Notes under the pieces: model-generated
The model's input: the letters and a program-made list of their open reading frames with translations, nothing else
Databases searched by the model: none
What the model was told of the DNA's origin: nothing
Source: Aerococcus agrisoli
GTDB taxonomy: Bacteria > Bacillota > Bacilli > Lactobacillales > Aerococcaceae
Assembly: GCF_003797145.1 (NCBI RefSeq)
Contig: NZ_RKMG01000007.1
Coordinates: 1-64,000 of the forward strand
DNA: 64,000 bases
Reading direction: 5' to 3'
In this document: one piece after another, positions 44,036-53,800 of the stretch
Layout of the letters: every line of letters begins with the position of its first letter
How positions within the stretch are numbered: the first letter of the stretch is position 1
Made by a program: the position numbers and the translations under genes

Positions 44036-45457
44036 TTAGGCTTCTTCTCGTTTCCAACGTGTACCTTGGGCTGTATCATCTAAGATAATGCCTTGGTCTT
44101 TCAATTGGTCACGAATTTCATCCGCACGGGCAAAGTTCTTGTCCGCACGCGCTTGGTTACGTTCATCGATTAAGGCTTGAATATCATCCGCTAGTAATTC
44201 TTTCTCGTCTGATAATGCCACCCCAAAGATGGCTAATAGGTCGACAAAGCTTTCTTTCATTGCTTGTAACACTACTTTAGATACTTCAGCTTCATTTGTG
44301 TAGATATTGATTTCACGCATTAAACGATAGACTTCCGTCAAACCATTTGGTGTATTGATATCATCATCCATGGCTTCACTGAAGGCAGCTTTGATATCTT
44401 CAATCGCTTGTAAATGATCTGCATCATCGGCAAGACTATCTTTAGCGTCTTCAAAACGGTAGTTCAAGTTCGCATACGCTGTCTTCAAGTTGTTTAAATT
44501 GTTGATAGCATCTTGAATGTTTTCTTCGTTGAAACGTAATGGTGAACGGTAGTGGGCAGATGCTAAGAAGAAACGAACCACTTGTGGGTCTACTTGTTTC
44601 ATCAAATCATGCGCTAACACAAAGTTTCCTAGTGATTTAGACATTTTTTCATCGTCATCACCCATGGTCACAAATCCGTTATGCATCCAGTAGTTGGCGA
44701 AAGTATGACCTGTATGTGCCTCTGATTGTGCGATTTCATTCTCATGATGAGGGAAAGTTAAGTCATGGCCACCACCATGAATATCTAAAGTGTCACCTAA
44801 AAATTTAGTAGACATTACAGAACATTCAATGTGCCAGCCTGGACGACCTTCACCCCAAGGAGATGACCAAGAAATTTCACCTGGTTTCGCCGCTTTCCAT
44901 AAAGCAAAGTCAACGCTATCTTCTTTTTTGGTTTGGCTATCAGCTTCCACACGTTCAGAAGCACCTGCACGTAAATCATCGATATTTTGATCAGATAATT
45001 GACCGTAATTTTTGAATTTACGTGTTCTGTAGTACACGTCACCCTCTACTTCATAGGCATACTCTTTTTCGATTAGATCTTCCACAAAGGTGATGATATC
45101 ATCCATATTTTCCATGACACGTGGGTTTTTCGTCGCACGTTTCACGTGTAAAGCATCTGTATCTTCATAGAAAGCTTCAATATATTTATCCGCGATTTGT
45201 TCCGGAGTTAAGCCCTCTTCATTGGCACGTTTAATAATCTTGTCATCCACATCTGTAAAGTTGGATACGTAGTTTACATCAAAACCACGGTATTCAAAGT
45301 AGCGGCGTACTGTATCAAAAGCGACCGTAGACCGGGCATTCCCAATATGAATGTAGTTATATACCGTTGGACCACACACATACATTGAAATCTTGCCTGG
45401 TACTAATGGTGTAAATACTTCTTTCTGATTGGTTAGCGTATTGTAAATTTTTAACAT
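44036..45457 (-). CDS. cysS: Cysteinyl-tRNA synthetase (CysS)
   Basis: Class I enzyme of 473 residues. HIGH-like HIGN ([11 protein letters not shown]), zinc ligands in CGPTVYN and HIECSVMS, the [20 protein letters not shown] motif and KMSKSLGN are all intact. Start at 45457 ([10 protein letters not shown]) with AGGAAGG 9 nt upstream; the ORF's 28-codon extension runs through a structured leader. No cysE between gltX and cysS, unlike Bacillus. Confidence 0.96.
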   Translation of the reverse strand: MLKIYNTLTNQKEVFTPLVPGKISMYVCGPTVYNYIHIGNARSTVAFDTVRRYFEYRGFDVNYVSNFTDVDDKIIKRANEEGLTPEQIADKYIEAFYEDTDALHVKRATKNPRVMENMDDIITFVEDLIEKEYAYEVEGDVYYRTRKFKNYGQLSDQNIDDLRAGASERVEADSQTKKEDSVDFALWKAAKPGEISWSSPWGEGRPGWHIECSVMSTKFLGDTLDIHGGGHDLTFPHHENEIAQSEAHTGHTFANYWMHNGFVTMGDDDEKMSKSLGNFVLAHDLMKQVDPQVVRFFLASAHYRSPLRFNEENIQDAINNLNNLKTAYANLNYRFEDAKDSLADDADHLQAIEDIKAAFSEAMDDDINTPNGLTEVYRLMREINIYTNEAEVSKVVLQAMKESFVDLLAIFGVALSDEKELLADDIQALIDERNQARADKNFARADEIRDQLKDQGIILDDTAQGTRWKREEA

Positions 45458-45479
45458 AATATTTGCCCTTCCTATGTCC

Positions 45480-45575
45480 GAGAATTGAATCAGTGATTGC
45501 CGTCGGTCTATTCTAGAGCGATACGAATAAGCCGTTTGCATGCTGGTACGGGTTCCTTCGTATACGCTTATTATA
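45480..45575 (-). promoter_or_regulatory. cysS promoter and hairpin leader
   Basis: Minus-strand TTGAAA (45594-45599) and TATAAT (45570-45575), 18 bp apart. The ~105-nt leader folds AGCG-T-ATACGAA against TTCGTAT-CGCT (about 45514-45568) around an inner CCGT/ACGG hairpin. No T-box motif is present. Confidence 0.55.
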
Positions 45576-45599
45576 GAAACAGTTTGACTATAATTTCAA

Positions 45600-46009
45600 A
45601 CCGCCAATTTTCTAAAAATGGCAATTTGATGAGAGTGTTTTTTACTGTTAAATCCCCTTCATTCTAACACATTTCACGCCATACTAGAAATGAATGCTTG
45701 TTTATATATCTGTTATAGGTGATAATCTTTACAATTAATGATGGCCAAAAAAGCAAAATAGTGTGTTTTATATCTTTCGAGTTAAAGGTTGCAAAATGCT
45801 CTCATTTTATTTTAATATAAATCTCATGAAAACCATCATTTTAAGCCTTTTTGTACAAAAAGATTGTAAATTATACAAAAAATCAAAATTTTGAAATTTT
45901 ATGTCATTGTATTTTTGGCTAATCTTACCATCAACCCTTGCAAATATCCCCTATTTAGCTGAGAAAATTCCTGATAAAAACAAAAAATGTATTATTATAT
46001 TTTTGTAAT
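45600..46009. other. AT-rich intergenic DNA, nothing recognised
   Basis: About 410 bp between the cysS promoter and the metQ terminator, strongly AT-rich with phased A/T tracts and a TTTTTGTACAAAAA palindrome near 45850. No ORF, RNA motif or repeat of the families described elsewhere was found. Confidence 0.4.
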
Positions 46010-46040
46010 AAAAAACGACCCGATTGCTCGGGTCATTTTC
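46010..46040 (-). terminator. metQ terminator
   Basis: Minus-strand stem GACCCGA/TCGGGTC with loop GCAA followed by GTTTTTTATT. Confidence 0.9.
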
Positions 46041-46048
46041 TTTTATTA

Positions 46049-46885
46049 TTAGTTTGAAGTACCACTTGGTTGTGGTGCGCCGTCCCAAACTGGGATGCTT
46101 GAGCCTGCTGACATTTCGTCGATGATGGCTGCGACTTCGTCTGTTTGGTAGTATTCTAGGATCGTTTTGTATGTTTCGTTCTCTGTTTGATCTTCTTGAA
46201 CAGCGATGACGTTGTAGTAAGGTTTTGATGTATCTGCTACTGGTTCAAGGAAGATGGCATCTTGTGTAGGGATGTAACCTGCGTCTGTTGCCATGTCGTT
46301 GTTGATGACTGAGATGTCTACGTCACCTAAAGCACGAGCTGTTTGGTTTGAAGCCATTTCTTCAAATTGTAAGTTTTTAGGGTTTGATGTGATGTCACTG
46401 ACAGTTGGTAGGTTACCTTTTGAAGGGTCTACTTCGATTAAGCCAGCTGTTTGTAATAGTAATAAGGCACGTGAACCATTTGATACGTCATCTGGAATGG
46501 CTACGGTTGCGTTATCTGCTAAATCGTCTAGGCTTTCAATCTTTTCAGAGAAGACACCCATCGGATTTAAGGTTGTGTAACCTAAAGTTGTATTGGTGTA
46601 GCCTGCTTCTTCATTGATTGAATCCATGTAGATTTCGGTTAAAGCTGCATGCATATCGATTGAACCATCTTGTAAGGCTTCAATTGGTTGACGGTAATCC
46701 GTAAATTTTACCAATTCAAGTTCGATGTTTTCTTCTTCTAATAACACTTCTTGTAGGTATTCCCATTGGTCTGCCTTGTCACCGACTAAACCAACTTTTA
46801 CTTTTGTTGTTTCTTCTGTTTGACCACAAGCTGCTAAAACTAAAGCAACTAATGCTATAGCAAGTAATCTAAAATATTTTTTCAT
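46049..46885 (-). CDS. metQ: MetQ/NlpA-family binding lipoprotein
   Basis: A 278-residue lipoprotein: signal peptide with lipobox ALVLAACGQ (Cys about residue 20), then KVGLVGDKADQWEYLQE, an aromatic and Arg-containing pocket (TDYRQPIEALQDGSIDMHAAL), NPMGVFSEK, IPDDVSNGSRALLLLQ and ISVINNDMA, all typical of D/L-methionine binding proteins. The MetN ATPase and MetI permease are not adjacent, so it is an orphan here. Confidence 0.88.
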   Translation of the reverse strand: MKKYFRLLAIALVALVLAACGQTEETTKVKVGLVGDKADQWEYLQEVLLEEENIELELVKFTDYRQPIEALQDGSIDMHAALTEIYMDSINEEAGYTNTTLGYTTLNPMGVFSEKIESLDDLADNATVAIPDDVSNGSRALLLLQTAGLIEVDPSKGNLPTVSDITSNPKNLQFEEMASNQTARALGDVDISVINNDMATDAGYIPTQDAIFLEPVADTSKPYYNVIAVQEDQTENETYKTILEYYQTDEVAAIIDEMSAGSSIPVWDGAPQPSGTSN

Positions 46886-46920
46886 GTGTTCGTCCTCCCA
46901 GACTCTATTTCATTACTCTA

Positions 46921-46981
46921 TTGTAGAAAACCGCAGTGTTCATTACAATGCATCAGCCGATATCGATATCCCATTACAATT
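46921..46981 (-). promoter_or_regulatory. metQ promoter with paired repeats
   Basis: Minus-strand TTGTAA (46944-46949), 17-bp spacer, TACAAT (46921-46926). CATTACAAT (plus-strand reading) occurs twice, 46942-46950 and 46973-46981, 31 bp or three helical turns apart, flanking a GATATCGATATC palindrome. The first copy overlaps the -35, so this could be an operator. Confidence 0.55.
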
Positions 46982-47033
46982 GATATGTTTTACCTATCAT
47001 AGGTTGCCATGTATCGATTCCATTTATCTATAT

Positions 47034-47072
47034 AAAGAAAAACACCTAAGGGAGGTGGACCCTTAGGTGTTG
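47034..47072 (-). terminator. Terminator of xpt-pbuX
   Basis: Minus-strand stem AACACCTAAGGG/CCCTTAGGTGTT with loop TCCACCT followed by TTTCTTT. Confidence 0.92.
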
Positions 47073-47087
47073 TTTGGAACACGTAAA

Positions 47088-48380
47088 TTATTTCTTCACG
47101 CCATGGAAGAAGGCATTTAATAAAACGACGGTGACGGCACCGGCTACGATACCGCTTGAAGTTAGCCATGATAACCATTCTGGTAATTGCGCAAAGGCAT
47201 CCGGTACGATAGATACACCTAAACCAATGGTAATCGCGGCACCAATCATTAATTGGTTGCGGTTATCGCTAAGGTCTTGGGCACCTAATACACTGATACC
47301 GTATGACAATACGTTACCGAATAGGAAGATCATTGCCCCACCAAGTACTGGTGCGGGAACGGCTGTTGCGATGGCACCGATTTTAGGTAGTAAACCACAA
47401 ATCAACATCAAGATAATCAAGTTGATGAAGATAGATTTACGTTTTTGACCAGACATTTGGACAACCCCAACGTTTTGTGAGAAGGCTGTTTGTGGTGAGG
47501 TATTGAAGATACCCGCTAACATGTAACCAATCCCTACTGAGAAGTATGAGCGACGTAAGTCAGCTTCGTCGATGTCTTTGTCGTACATACCAGCCAAAGC
47601 GTAATCAATCCCGGTTACTTCGATCATTGAGATAATCCCAACAATTGTTAGGCTAATGATGGCTGATAGGTTAAAGCTTGGTGCTGCAATAGCGAATGGC
47701 ATCGGTAGTTGGAACCATGATGCTTCTAGGATTGGTTGCATATCCATTTTTCCCATAAAGATGGCAATAATCATACCTGCTACAAGGCCGATTAGGATTG
47801 AGATAGATTGTAGGAAGCCTTTGGTGTAGCGATATAGGAAAAGGATGATTAGGAAGGTTATCAAGCCTAGTACTAAGTTGTCGATGTTGCCGAAGTCGGC
47901 ACTACCTTGGCCACCAGCGAGGTTGTTGATGGCTACGGGAATTAATGTTGCACCGATTAGGGTAACGATTGTTCCGGTTACTAATGGCGGGAACAAGTGT
48001 GATAGTTTGGCAAAGATTGGCGCTAGTAGCATGATGATGACACCTGCTGCTAGGATTGAGCCGAACATAGTAGATAAACCGTATTGTGAACCTACTTTGA
48101 TCATTGGGCCAATGGCAGTGAAGGAACATGCCATCACGACTGGTAGGCCGATACCGATGAATTTACCACGGTATAGTTGTAAGAAGGTCGCAATCCCTGA
48201 AATCACGATATCTGCGGATACCAAGTATAGGGTTTGGGCGGTCGTAAAGTTTAGGCTGCTAGATACGATTAGGGGCACAACGATGGCACCGGCGTACATA
48301 GCTAGTAGATGTTGTAGTGACAAGAAGGTTGTTTTGGCACCGAAGATATCTTTGAAGTCGATATTTTTCACTTGTGGCAC
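47088..48380 (-). CDS. pbuX: Xanthine permease (NCS2 family, PbuX)
   Basis: A 430-residue membrane protein with about 14 helices; the LQHLLAMYAGAIVVPLIVSSSL start and the N-T-S-P-Q-T-A-F-S-Q-N-V-G segment (near residue 290) are NCS2 hallmarks. Pairing with xpt defines it as a xanthine (or guanine/xanthine) importer. GTG start 5 bp after xpt, so co-transcribed and probably co-translated. Confidence 0.93.
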   Translation of the reverse strand: MPQVKNIDFKDIFGAKTTFLSLQHLLAMYAGAIVVPLIVSSSLNFTTAQTLYLVSADIVISGIATFLQLYRGKFIGIGLPVVMACSFTAIGPMIKVGSQYGLSTMFGSILAAGVIIMLLAPIFAKLSHLFPPLVTGTIVTLIGATLIPVAINNLAGGQGSADFGNIDNLVLGLITFLIILFLYRYTKGFLQSISILIGLVAGMIIAIFMGKMDMQPILEASWFQLPMPFAIAAPSFNLSAIISLTIVGIISMIEVTGIDYALAGMYDKDIDEADLRRSYFSVGIGYMLAGIFNTSPQTAFSQNVGVVQMSGQKRKSIFINLIILMLICGLLPKIGAIATAVPAPVLGGAMIFLFGNVLSYGISVLGAQDLSDNRNQLMIGAAITIGLGVSIVPDAFAQLPEWLSWLTSSGIVAGAVTVVLLNAFFHGVKK

Positions 48381-48385
48381 CTACC

Positions 48386-48973
48386 TTATTCTGCGTCTTC
48401 GTCGACAAATGTTACTTTGTTGTCAGCTAATGAAGCGATACGGCAGATTGAATATAAGTCTACGCCTGCTTCTAGTAAACGTTGACGACCTGGTTGGAAT
48501 GATTTTTCCACACAGATACCAACACCGACTACTTCTGCGCCTGCTTGATTAACTAAGTCGATTAAACCTAGGCTTGCTTCGCCGTTAGCTAAGAAGTCAT
48601 CAATGATTAGGACTTTGTCGTCTGCGTTTAAATATTCTTTTGAAATGATGACATCAGAATCTTTGTCTTTAGTGAATGAATGTACGCGTGTTGAGTATTT
48701 ACCTGTTGCTGCTAATGTCGATGGTTCTGATTTTTTAGCGAATAACATTGGTACTTGGAAGTGTGATGCCACCATGATTGCTGGTGCGATACCGCTGGCT
48801 TCGATTGTTAATACTTTGGTAATTTCACGTGATTTGAAGTAATCAAAGAAGTTACTTTGGATTTCATGCATCACTTTCGGGTCGATTTGATGGTTTAAAA
48901 ATGAGTCGATTTTTAAAATCTTTTCGTCGATAACTGTTCCGTCTTTTAGGATGCGTTCTTGTAAGTAGTTCAT
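48386..48973 (-). CDS. xpt: Xanthine phosphoribosyltransferase (Xpt)
   Basis: A 195-residue salvage enzyme that makes XMP from xanthine and PRPP. The PRPP loop VLIIDDFLANGEAS and the N-terminal LKIDSFLNHQIDP fit the family. Start at 48973 with AGGGGA upstream. Regulation is visible as two inverted PurBoxes over the promoter (49025-49064), not as a purine riboswitch. Confidence 0.95.
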   Translation of the reverse strand: MNYLQERILKDGTVIDEKILKIDSFLNHQIDPKVMHEIQSNFFDYFKSREITKVLTIEASGIAPAIMVASHFQVPMLFAKKSEPSTLAATGKYSTRVHSFTKDKDSDVIISKEYLNADDKVLIIDDFLANGEASLGLIDLVNQAGAEVVGVGICVEKSFQPGRQRLLEAGVDLYSICRIASLADNKVTFVDEDAE

Positions 48974-49024
48974 TTTGTATAAATCCCCTCTTCTTTGCTG
49001 TCTTTTCATTTTTTTACATTACTT

Positions 49025-49064
49025 ATTGTACGAACAATGAAAGGTAATTGCAAGGTATTGTTCG
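49025..49064 (-). promoter_or_regulatory. xpt promoter with two inverted PurBoxes
   Basis: Minus-strand TTGCAA (49048-49053), 17-bp spacer, TACAAT (49025-49030). CGAACAAT at 49031-49038 and its inverted copy ATTGTTCG at 49057-49064 match the PurR PurBox core (CGAAC...) and are arranged as an inverted pair 18 bp apart, as at B. subtilis PurR sites. Confidence 0.8.
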
Positions 49065-49147
49065 TTTTGAGATTTGTATTTATTCTCATCATCGTGAAAA
49101 ATACGCTTTATGTTAGCTTTTGGTTCTATTTTGTATTTTTTGTGTGA

Positions 49148-49185
49148 AACAAAAATCCCCCGAAGTGTTTGCTTCGAGGGATTTT
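49148..49185 (-). terminator. Terminator of the exopolysaccharide operon
   Basis: Minus-strand stem AATCCCTCGAAGC/CTTCGGGGGATT with a seven-base loop and TTTTTG. Confidence 0.9.
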
Positions 49186-49190
49186 CTTTG

Positions 49191-52100
49191 TTATTCGTAT
49201 TTGGCGAAGGTTTCTTGGATGATGCTGTATGATTCTTTGAGACGTTCTGCTGTTAGCGGTACTTCCCAGTTATCCCATGTGTAAGCCTTGGATGGGGCTT
49301 GGTATAGGACTTTATCATTGTCATCTAAGTAGGCTGCGCCGATGGTCATGTTGTCGATATTGATGCTGGCACCTAGGCCGTCTGCCATGATGTCGCCTTG
49401 GAATTCCTTACGGCTTGGATCTTTGGCGGATAGTAGTAACCATGGTAAACGTACTTCGATGATGCCGGCTTCTTCGTTGACGTAGTAGTCAGCAAGTGAA
49501 TTGTAGTCTGCTGACGTTGGGTCACCGTTACCTTCAACAAGTTTACCTGTTTCGTAGGCTTTAAATGGCTCCGTCTTATCTTCATCAACGTTATAGTAGC
49601 GTTTGTTTAGGGCTAGTTGAATTGGGCTAAAGTCCCCAGTATTTTTATCTGGTGCGGCTATTTTTTTGCCTAATAAAAAGTCACTATCAATCGCATATTG
49701 TTTGGTGAAGAAGTCGTAGTATTTGTCGACGGTTATACGAGATTCATCCGGATTCAAGTTCAAGACGAATTCGGCTTGTTCTGTTAGTTTCAGTCCGTTG
49801 AGGCTATTAATCTTGTCGTTCCCTTGTCCTGGTACGGTATCAAAAGTAACAATTGGGTAGCCCTTAGCGGCTGTGTCGTAATCAATACGTAAGTATAGGT
49901 AACGTTCATCATAGTCGGCCCATACGGCTTTTAGGGCCTCATCCGGTGCATCTACGAGTTGCACTTTTTCTTCTGAGGCATCCCAGTCTGACGTATCGCC
50001 GTTGACCTTAATTTTCAGACGGTCAAAGCTCAAAATCCCGAATTGTTGTTCAGAGGTTTGGGCGTTAGACCAGAATGGTCGACGGTCTGGGTTGTCGTAA
50101 TCCATGGTGTTCCAAGTTCGTTTGAACCATTCATCTTGCCATGAGAAGACGATACCACCCATCATGCCTTCATTGAGAATTTCTTCATACATGTCGCTAA
50201 CCATTTGGCCCTGTTCTTCTTCAGTGTTACCACCTTGGTCACGTCCAATCACATTTTCATGGGTAATCCCGCGTGAAGTTGGTAAACCAAATTCAGCGAT
50301 TAATACTGGCATGTCGTGGGCATTTCTTAATTCGTTCAAGTAAGCGGCGTAAGGGTTATTGTTGCCTCTAAAGTCCTTATATTCATTGTATTTCTTAGTA
50401 TAGTTCAAGAAATCTGGATAATACGGATATACATGGTAAGAAGCAAATTGCCCGGTTTCATTGGCTTCATTCTTTGTATGAATGAGGTTTGGATTGACGC
50501 TGACCATGTCTTCTTTTTCAGATGATTCTGTTGGATGAGACAAGAGGTCGGTTGTTACCCAGTTGGTAAAGCTCATTGGCCGGTGCACGCCGTAGTTGTC
50601 GATTTCATAGGCCATGGTGTAATCCATGTTCTCCGCTAGGAAGTGTTCGATTGGACTGGCATCTTTGGTTTCAAAGTATTGTCCAGAATAATCGCCTAGG
50701 TCGGCATTTTTCTCATTGGTTCCTTGGATCACATCTGGATCCCACTCGGTACCAATCATAAAGCCAATCACGTATTGGGAGATGTCGGCGTCATACAATC
50801 CATAGGCGTGGCCTGGTACGGCTTCGATCAGTTTGTTACCGTGGATGACATCGACGGTTGAGGTCATTTGTTCTCTGAAGTCAGATAAAGTAGCTTCATC
50901 ATAGACATTTTGGGCTTCGACGGACATTTCTTCATTCATCCACACCCCATGGAAGAGGTAAATTGGGGCATCTTTATGGTTGTTATTGTAATCCAGTAAG
51001 GCTTGGTAAAATGCTGGTGGATGGATGGTGTAGACCCGAATGGTATTGGCATTCATCTCACCAATTTGTTCGAACCAACGAGCATATTCGCTGTAGGTTA
51101 GGGCTGCTTCACCAGGGAAGTGGCCGCCATCTGCCATACCAATGTTTACCCCTTTAATGGTAATTGCTTTCCAACTACCGTCTTCTTGTAACACTTCGAA
51201 GCGGTCGCCGGCTACCTTAAATTGATAAGGTGCACTGGCTACGGTATCTTTTTCTGGTTCACTTGTCACTGGGTTGGCCTTCATGTCTTCAAATCCTTTC
51301 ATGATTTGGCCCATCATTGGTGCATACGTTGACCAATAGAAGTCGCCATCTGTCACTTTGGCTACCCATTCTTGAATCTTGGCCATGCCTTTGTATTGAT
51401 AATATGGGGAAACGCTTGTTGTATCATTATAGTCCCCTGCAAAGTAGTAACTTTGATGGTGATCTGTCACCAACTGAGTTACTGCTGCAGGTTGAAGAGC
51501 AATTTCATGGTTGACCAAGATTTCCTTGGCTGCATCCGTTAGACCAATGTCATAGTTGGCCAAGACGGTAGTGTCGGGATTTGCTTCAATCACATCAAAC
51601 CAATAATCGTAACGTGTTGATTTTTTCATACCAAAGAAGTCTTGACCCTCTTCGGTATAGTTCAGGATAATCCCTTCACTTGAGAAGTCCTCTCCTTCAT
51701 CTAGCACGACATAGTCTTGGGTAATGTCGTTGACAAAAAGCATACCTGGGCCATCGTGGTCCCAATCGGTGATGCTATTTTCTTCTAACCAGTTGGCCAC
51801 GTCAGAATCGACGTTGGGGTCTAAACTGTTAAAGTAACGCGCCACCCATCCATTCCAACTAATCCCTAAGTACCGCAGCATTGAATCACGCACGGTTGCA
51901 TCAGTTGGAGATGCAAAGGTATTATATTCAGCAACCAATAAACTTGGCTTGTCATCCGCAAAACGTTTAGACATACTTTGCCATTCCGCTAGGGTAAGAC
52001 CACCATATATTTTTTCTGAGCGTGCCCCAAATTGGTCGGAATGCACATTATCGGTTGGGTCTTTGTACACGCCATAGGTATCCGCAAGATATACGGCATC

Positions 52101-52391
52101 ATAATCGCTATAATCTGTCGGTAGTGGCATTTCGGTATATTCTTCAGTTGTTTCATCGTAAGTGATACCAAAATAGTCTCTCGTCTTATCATAGGGTTTG
52201 CCATCTAGATCGGTAATTTTTAAATAATTCAGCACCCAGCTGACGCCGGCATGCTCACGGTAATCATTTTGGCGTACTGTCTTATCAATCACCGCAACAC
52301 TGATATCCGGACTCGGTTGTAAGTACCAAATGGCAATGGGTAATAATAGTAAGACTATAACGGTAATCATGATTGTGTAGTATCGTTTCAT
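49191..52391 (-). CDS. Membrane-anchored GH-A-like glycosidase with CBM9-like domain
   Basis: A 1066-residue extracellular protein. Residues ~7-26 are a membrane anchor; ~40-340 resemble a glutamine-amidotransferase-like or deacetylase-like module; ~410-780 form a TIM barrel beginning IKGVNIGMADGGHF, with GTEWDPD near residue 550 and VLIAEFGLPTSRG near 700 carrying the two glutamates expected of clan GH-A; ~795-1040 start VNGDTSDWD and read like a CBM9/DOMON-type sugar-binding domain. Overlaps the GT2 gene by 4 bp (ATGA). It probably trims or exports the polymer made by that GT2. Confidence 0.7.
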   Translation of the reverse strand: MKRYYTIMITVIVLLLLPIAIWYLQPSPDISVAVIDKTVRQNDYREHAGVSWVLNYLKITDLDGKPYDKTRDYFGITYDETTEEYTEMPLPTDYSDYDAVYLADTYGVYKDPTDNVHSDQFGARSEKIYGGLTLAEWQSMSKRFADDKPSLLVAEYNTFASPTDATVRDSMLRYLGISWNGWVARYFNSLDPNVDSDVANWLEENSITDWDHDGPGMLFVNDITQDYVVLDEGEDFSSEGIILNYTEEGQDFFGMKKSTRYDYWFDVIEANPDTTVLANYDIGLTDAAKEILVNHEIALQPAAVTQLVTDHHQSYYFAGDYNDTTSVSPYYQYKGMAKIQEWVAKVTDGDFYWSTYAPMMGQIMKGFEDMKANPVTSEPEKDTVASAPYQFKVAGDRFEVLQEDGSWKAITIKGVNIGMADGGHFPGEAALTYSEYARWFEQIGEMNANTIRVYTIHPPAFYQALLDYNNNHKDAPIYLFHGVWMNEEMSVEAQNVYDEATLSDFREQMTSTVDVIHGNKLIEAVPGHAYGLYDADISQYVIGFMIGTEWDPDVIQGTNEKNADLGDYSGQYFETKDASPIEHFLAENMDYTMAYEIDNYGVHRPMSFTNWVTTDLLSHPTESSEKEDMVSVNPNLIHTKNEANETGQFASYHVYPYYPDFLNYTKKYNEYKDFRGNNNPYAAYLNELRNAHDMPVLIAEFGLPTSRGITHENVIGRDQGGNTEEEQGQMVSDMYEEILNEGMMGGIVFSWQDEWFKRTWNTMDYDNPDRRPFWSNAQTSEQQFGILSFDRLKIKVNGDTSDWDASEEKVQLVDAPDEALKAVWADYDERYLYLRIDYDTAAKGYPIVTFDTVPGQGNDKINSLNGLKLTEQAEFVLNLNPDESRITVDKYYDFFTKQYAIDSDFLLGKKIAAPDKNTGDFSPIQLALNKRYYNVDEDKTEPFKAYETGKLVEGNGDPTSADYNSLADYYVNEEAGIIEVRLPWLLLSAKDPSRKEFQGDIMADGLGASINIDNMTIGAAYLDDNDKVLYQAPSKAYTWDNWEVPLTAERLKESYSIIQETFAKYE

Positions 52392-53800
52392 TTTTTATCA
52401 GCCTCTTTATTAAAACCTATACGTTCCATGACACCCCACTCGGTATTCCCGCGAATCGTATTGTAAATACCTTCTAAACGCCAGAATACATTCAGTGGTC
52501 GGTACCAGAAAAATTCAGTTAGGGAAATAATGACCATACGGAAAAGTCCGCTGGTAGAAATATAAGTTTGCGTCGTAATACTGTCCAACATCAACGCACC
52601 AATCGTATAAATGGCACTGTATATCAGGAATAGAACCGCCAGCAAGACGGCTACCTCTACATAAATGTTGCCGTAGAAGAAAGATACAATAATAAAGACA
52701 ATACTGAACATTTCAATCACAGGCCCGATTGCTTCCACAATCCAGTAGTATGGCATAGAAATCATGCCGATAGCGCCGTATTTGGGGTTGAAAAGCATGT
52801 CAATGTGTTTGATGAGACTGGCCAATAAGCCTTGATGCCATCGACGTCGTTGACGGCGAAGGATGCTTAATGACTGCGGTGCTTCCGTATAACAAATCGG
52901 GTCCGGGACAGAGATAATCTTTTTATCCGATTTACGATCTTTAATTAGTTTATGAATTTTGACGACGAGTTCCATGTCTTCCCCAATCATGTCGGTTGAG
53001 TAACCGCCGGCGTCGACTACCCATTGTTTGTCGAAAATGGAGAAGGCACCTGAAATGATCAGTAGTAGATTGAACTGACTCAAGGCGATCCGACCAATCA
53101 GGAAGGAACGCACGTATTCAATCGATTGAATCAATACGAGTGGAGACGAATAGCTTTCGGGCTCTTCGAATGCACCTAGTTCAACGCGCATTTCGTTAGC
53201 TGTCCGAATCGTGCCTCCCGCTGCGACAACTTGACCGTTTGATGCGACAACTGGTTCCATTACATGGATCAGCGCGTCACGGTGAAGGATGGAGTCGCCA
53301 TCGATTGAGCAGACGTATGGGTAATGAGATAGGTTAATGCCGGCATTTAGCGCATCGGCTTTCCCCCCGTTGACCTTTTCAATCAGGTACAAATGTGGGT
53401 GCAAGCGTGATTGGAATATTTGTAGAATTTCTTTTGAGGGAATTTGTAGGCGAACGGCCTCGAAAATCGGAATCATATCAAATTCTTTGATCATCTTTTC
53501 CTGAGTATCATCTTTCGAACCGTCATTGACCACGATAATTTCAACCATGGCATAGTTTAAGTTTAATAGGGAATGGACACTACTTAGAATCCCACTTGAT
53601 TCGTTGTAGGCCGGCACGATAATGGAAACTGGCTTCAAGGCATCCATACTTTGATTACGACGGTTGGTATCTTCGCGGTCTAGACCGACGAAACGGCGCA
53701 AACTGAAGAAGGCGGTCACCAGCATCCAAGCGTAACTAATAATAACAATTGCCATATAGATGGATAAAATGACACCTATGACATTTAAGGTTTGCTGCAT
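52388..53800 (-). CDS. Processive family 2 glycosyltransferase
   Basis: A 470-residue membrane enzyme. One N-terminal helix (~residues 10-32) precedes the GT-A domain: VPAYNES near residue 60, VVNDGSKDDT, the UDP/metal SIDGDS near 167, GEDMEL near 275 and QRRRWHQG near 317, i.e. the D, DxD, ED and QxxRW signature of processive synthases such as PgaC, HAS or BcsA. Four C-terminal helices would form the pore. Likely makes an extracellular beta-linked polysaccharide; sugar unknown. Confidence 0.88.
   Translation of the reverse strand: MQQTLNVIGVILSIYMAIVIISYAWMLVTAFFSLRRFVGLDREDTNRRNQSMDALKPVSIIVPAYNESSGILSSVHSLLNLNYAMVEIIVVNDGSKDDTQEKMIKEFDMIPIFEAVRLQIPSKEILQIFQSRLHPHLYLIEKVNGGKADALNAGINLSHYPYVCSIDGDSILHRDALIHVMEPVVASNGQVVAAGGTIRTANEMRVELGAFEEPESYSSPLVLIQSIEYVRSFLIGRIALSQFNLLLIISGAFSIFDKQWVVDAGGYSTDMIGEDMELVVKIHKLIKDRKSDKKIISVPDPICYTEAPQSLSILRRQRRRWHQGLLASLIKHIDMLFNPKYGAIGMISMPYYWIVEAIGPVIEMFSIVFIIVSFFYGNIYVEVAVLLAVLFLIYSAIYTIGALMLDSITTQTYISTSGLFRMVIISLTEFFWYRPLNVFWRLEGIYNTIRGNTEWGVMERIGFNKEADKK

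Noticed and set aside
45458..45600. T-box upstream of cysS
   Set aside because: No AGGGTGG-ACCGCG sequence is found in the leader.
49010..49190. Purine riboswitch upstream of xpt
   Set aside because: The conserved TATA...CCGTAAA-type core is absent; PurBoxes explain regulation better.
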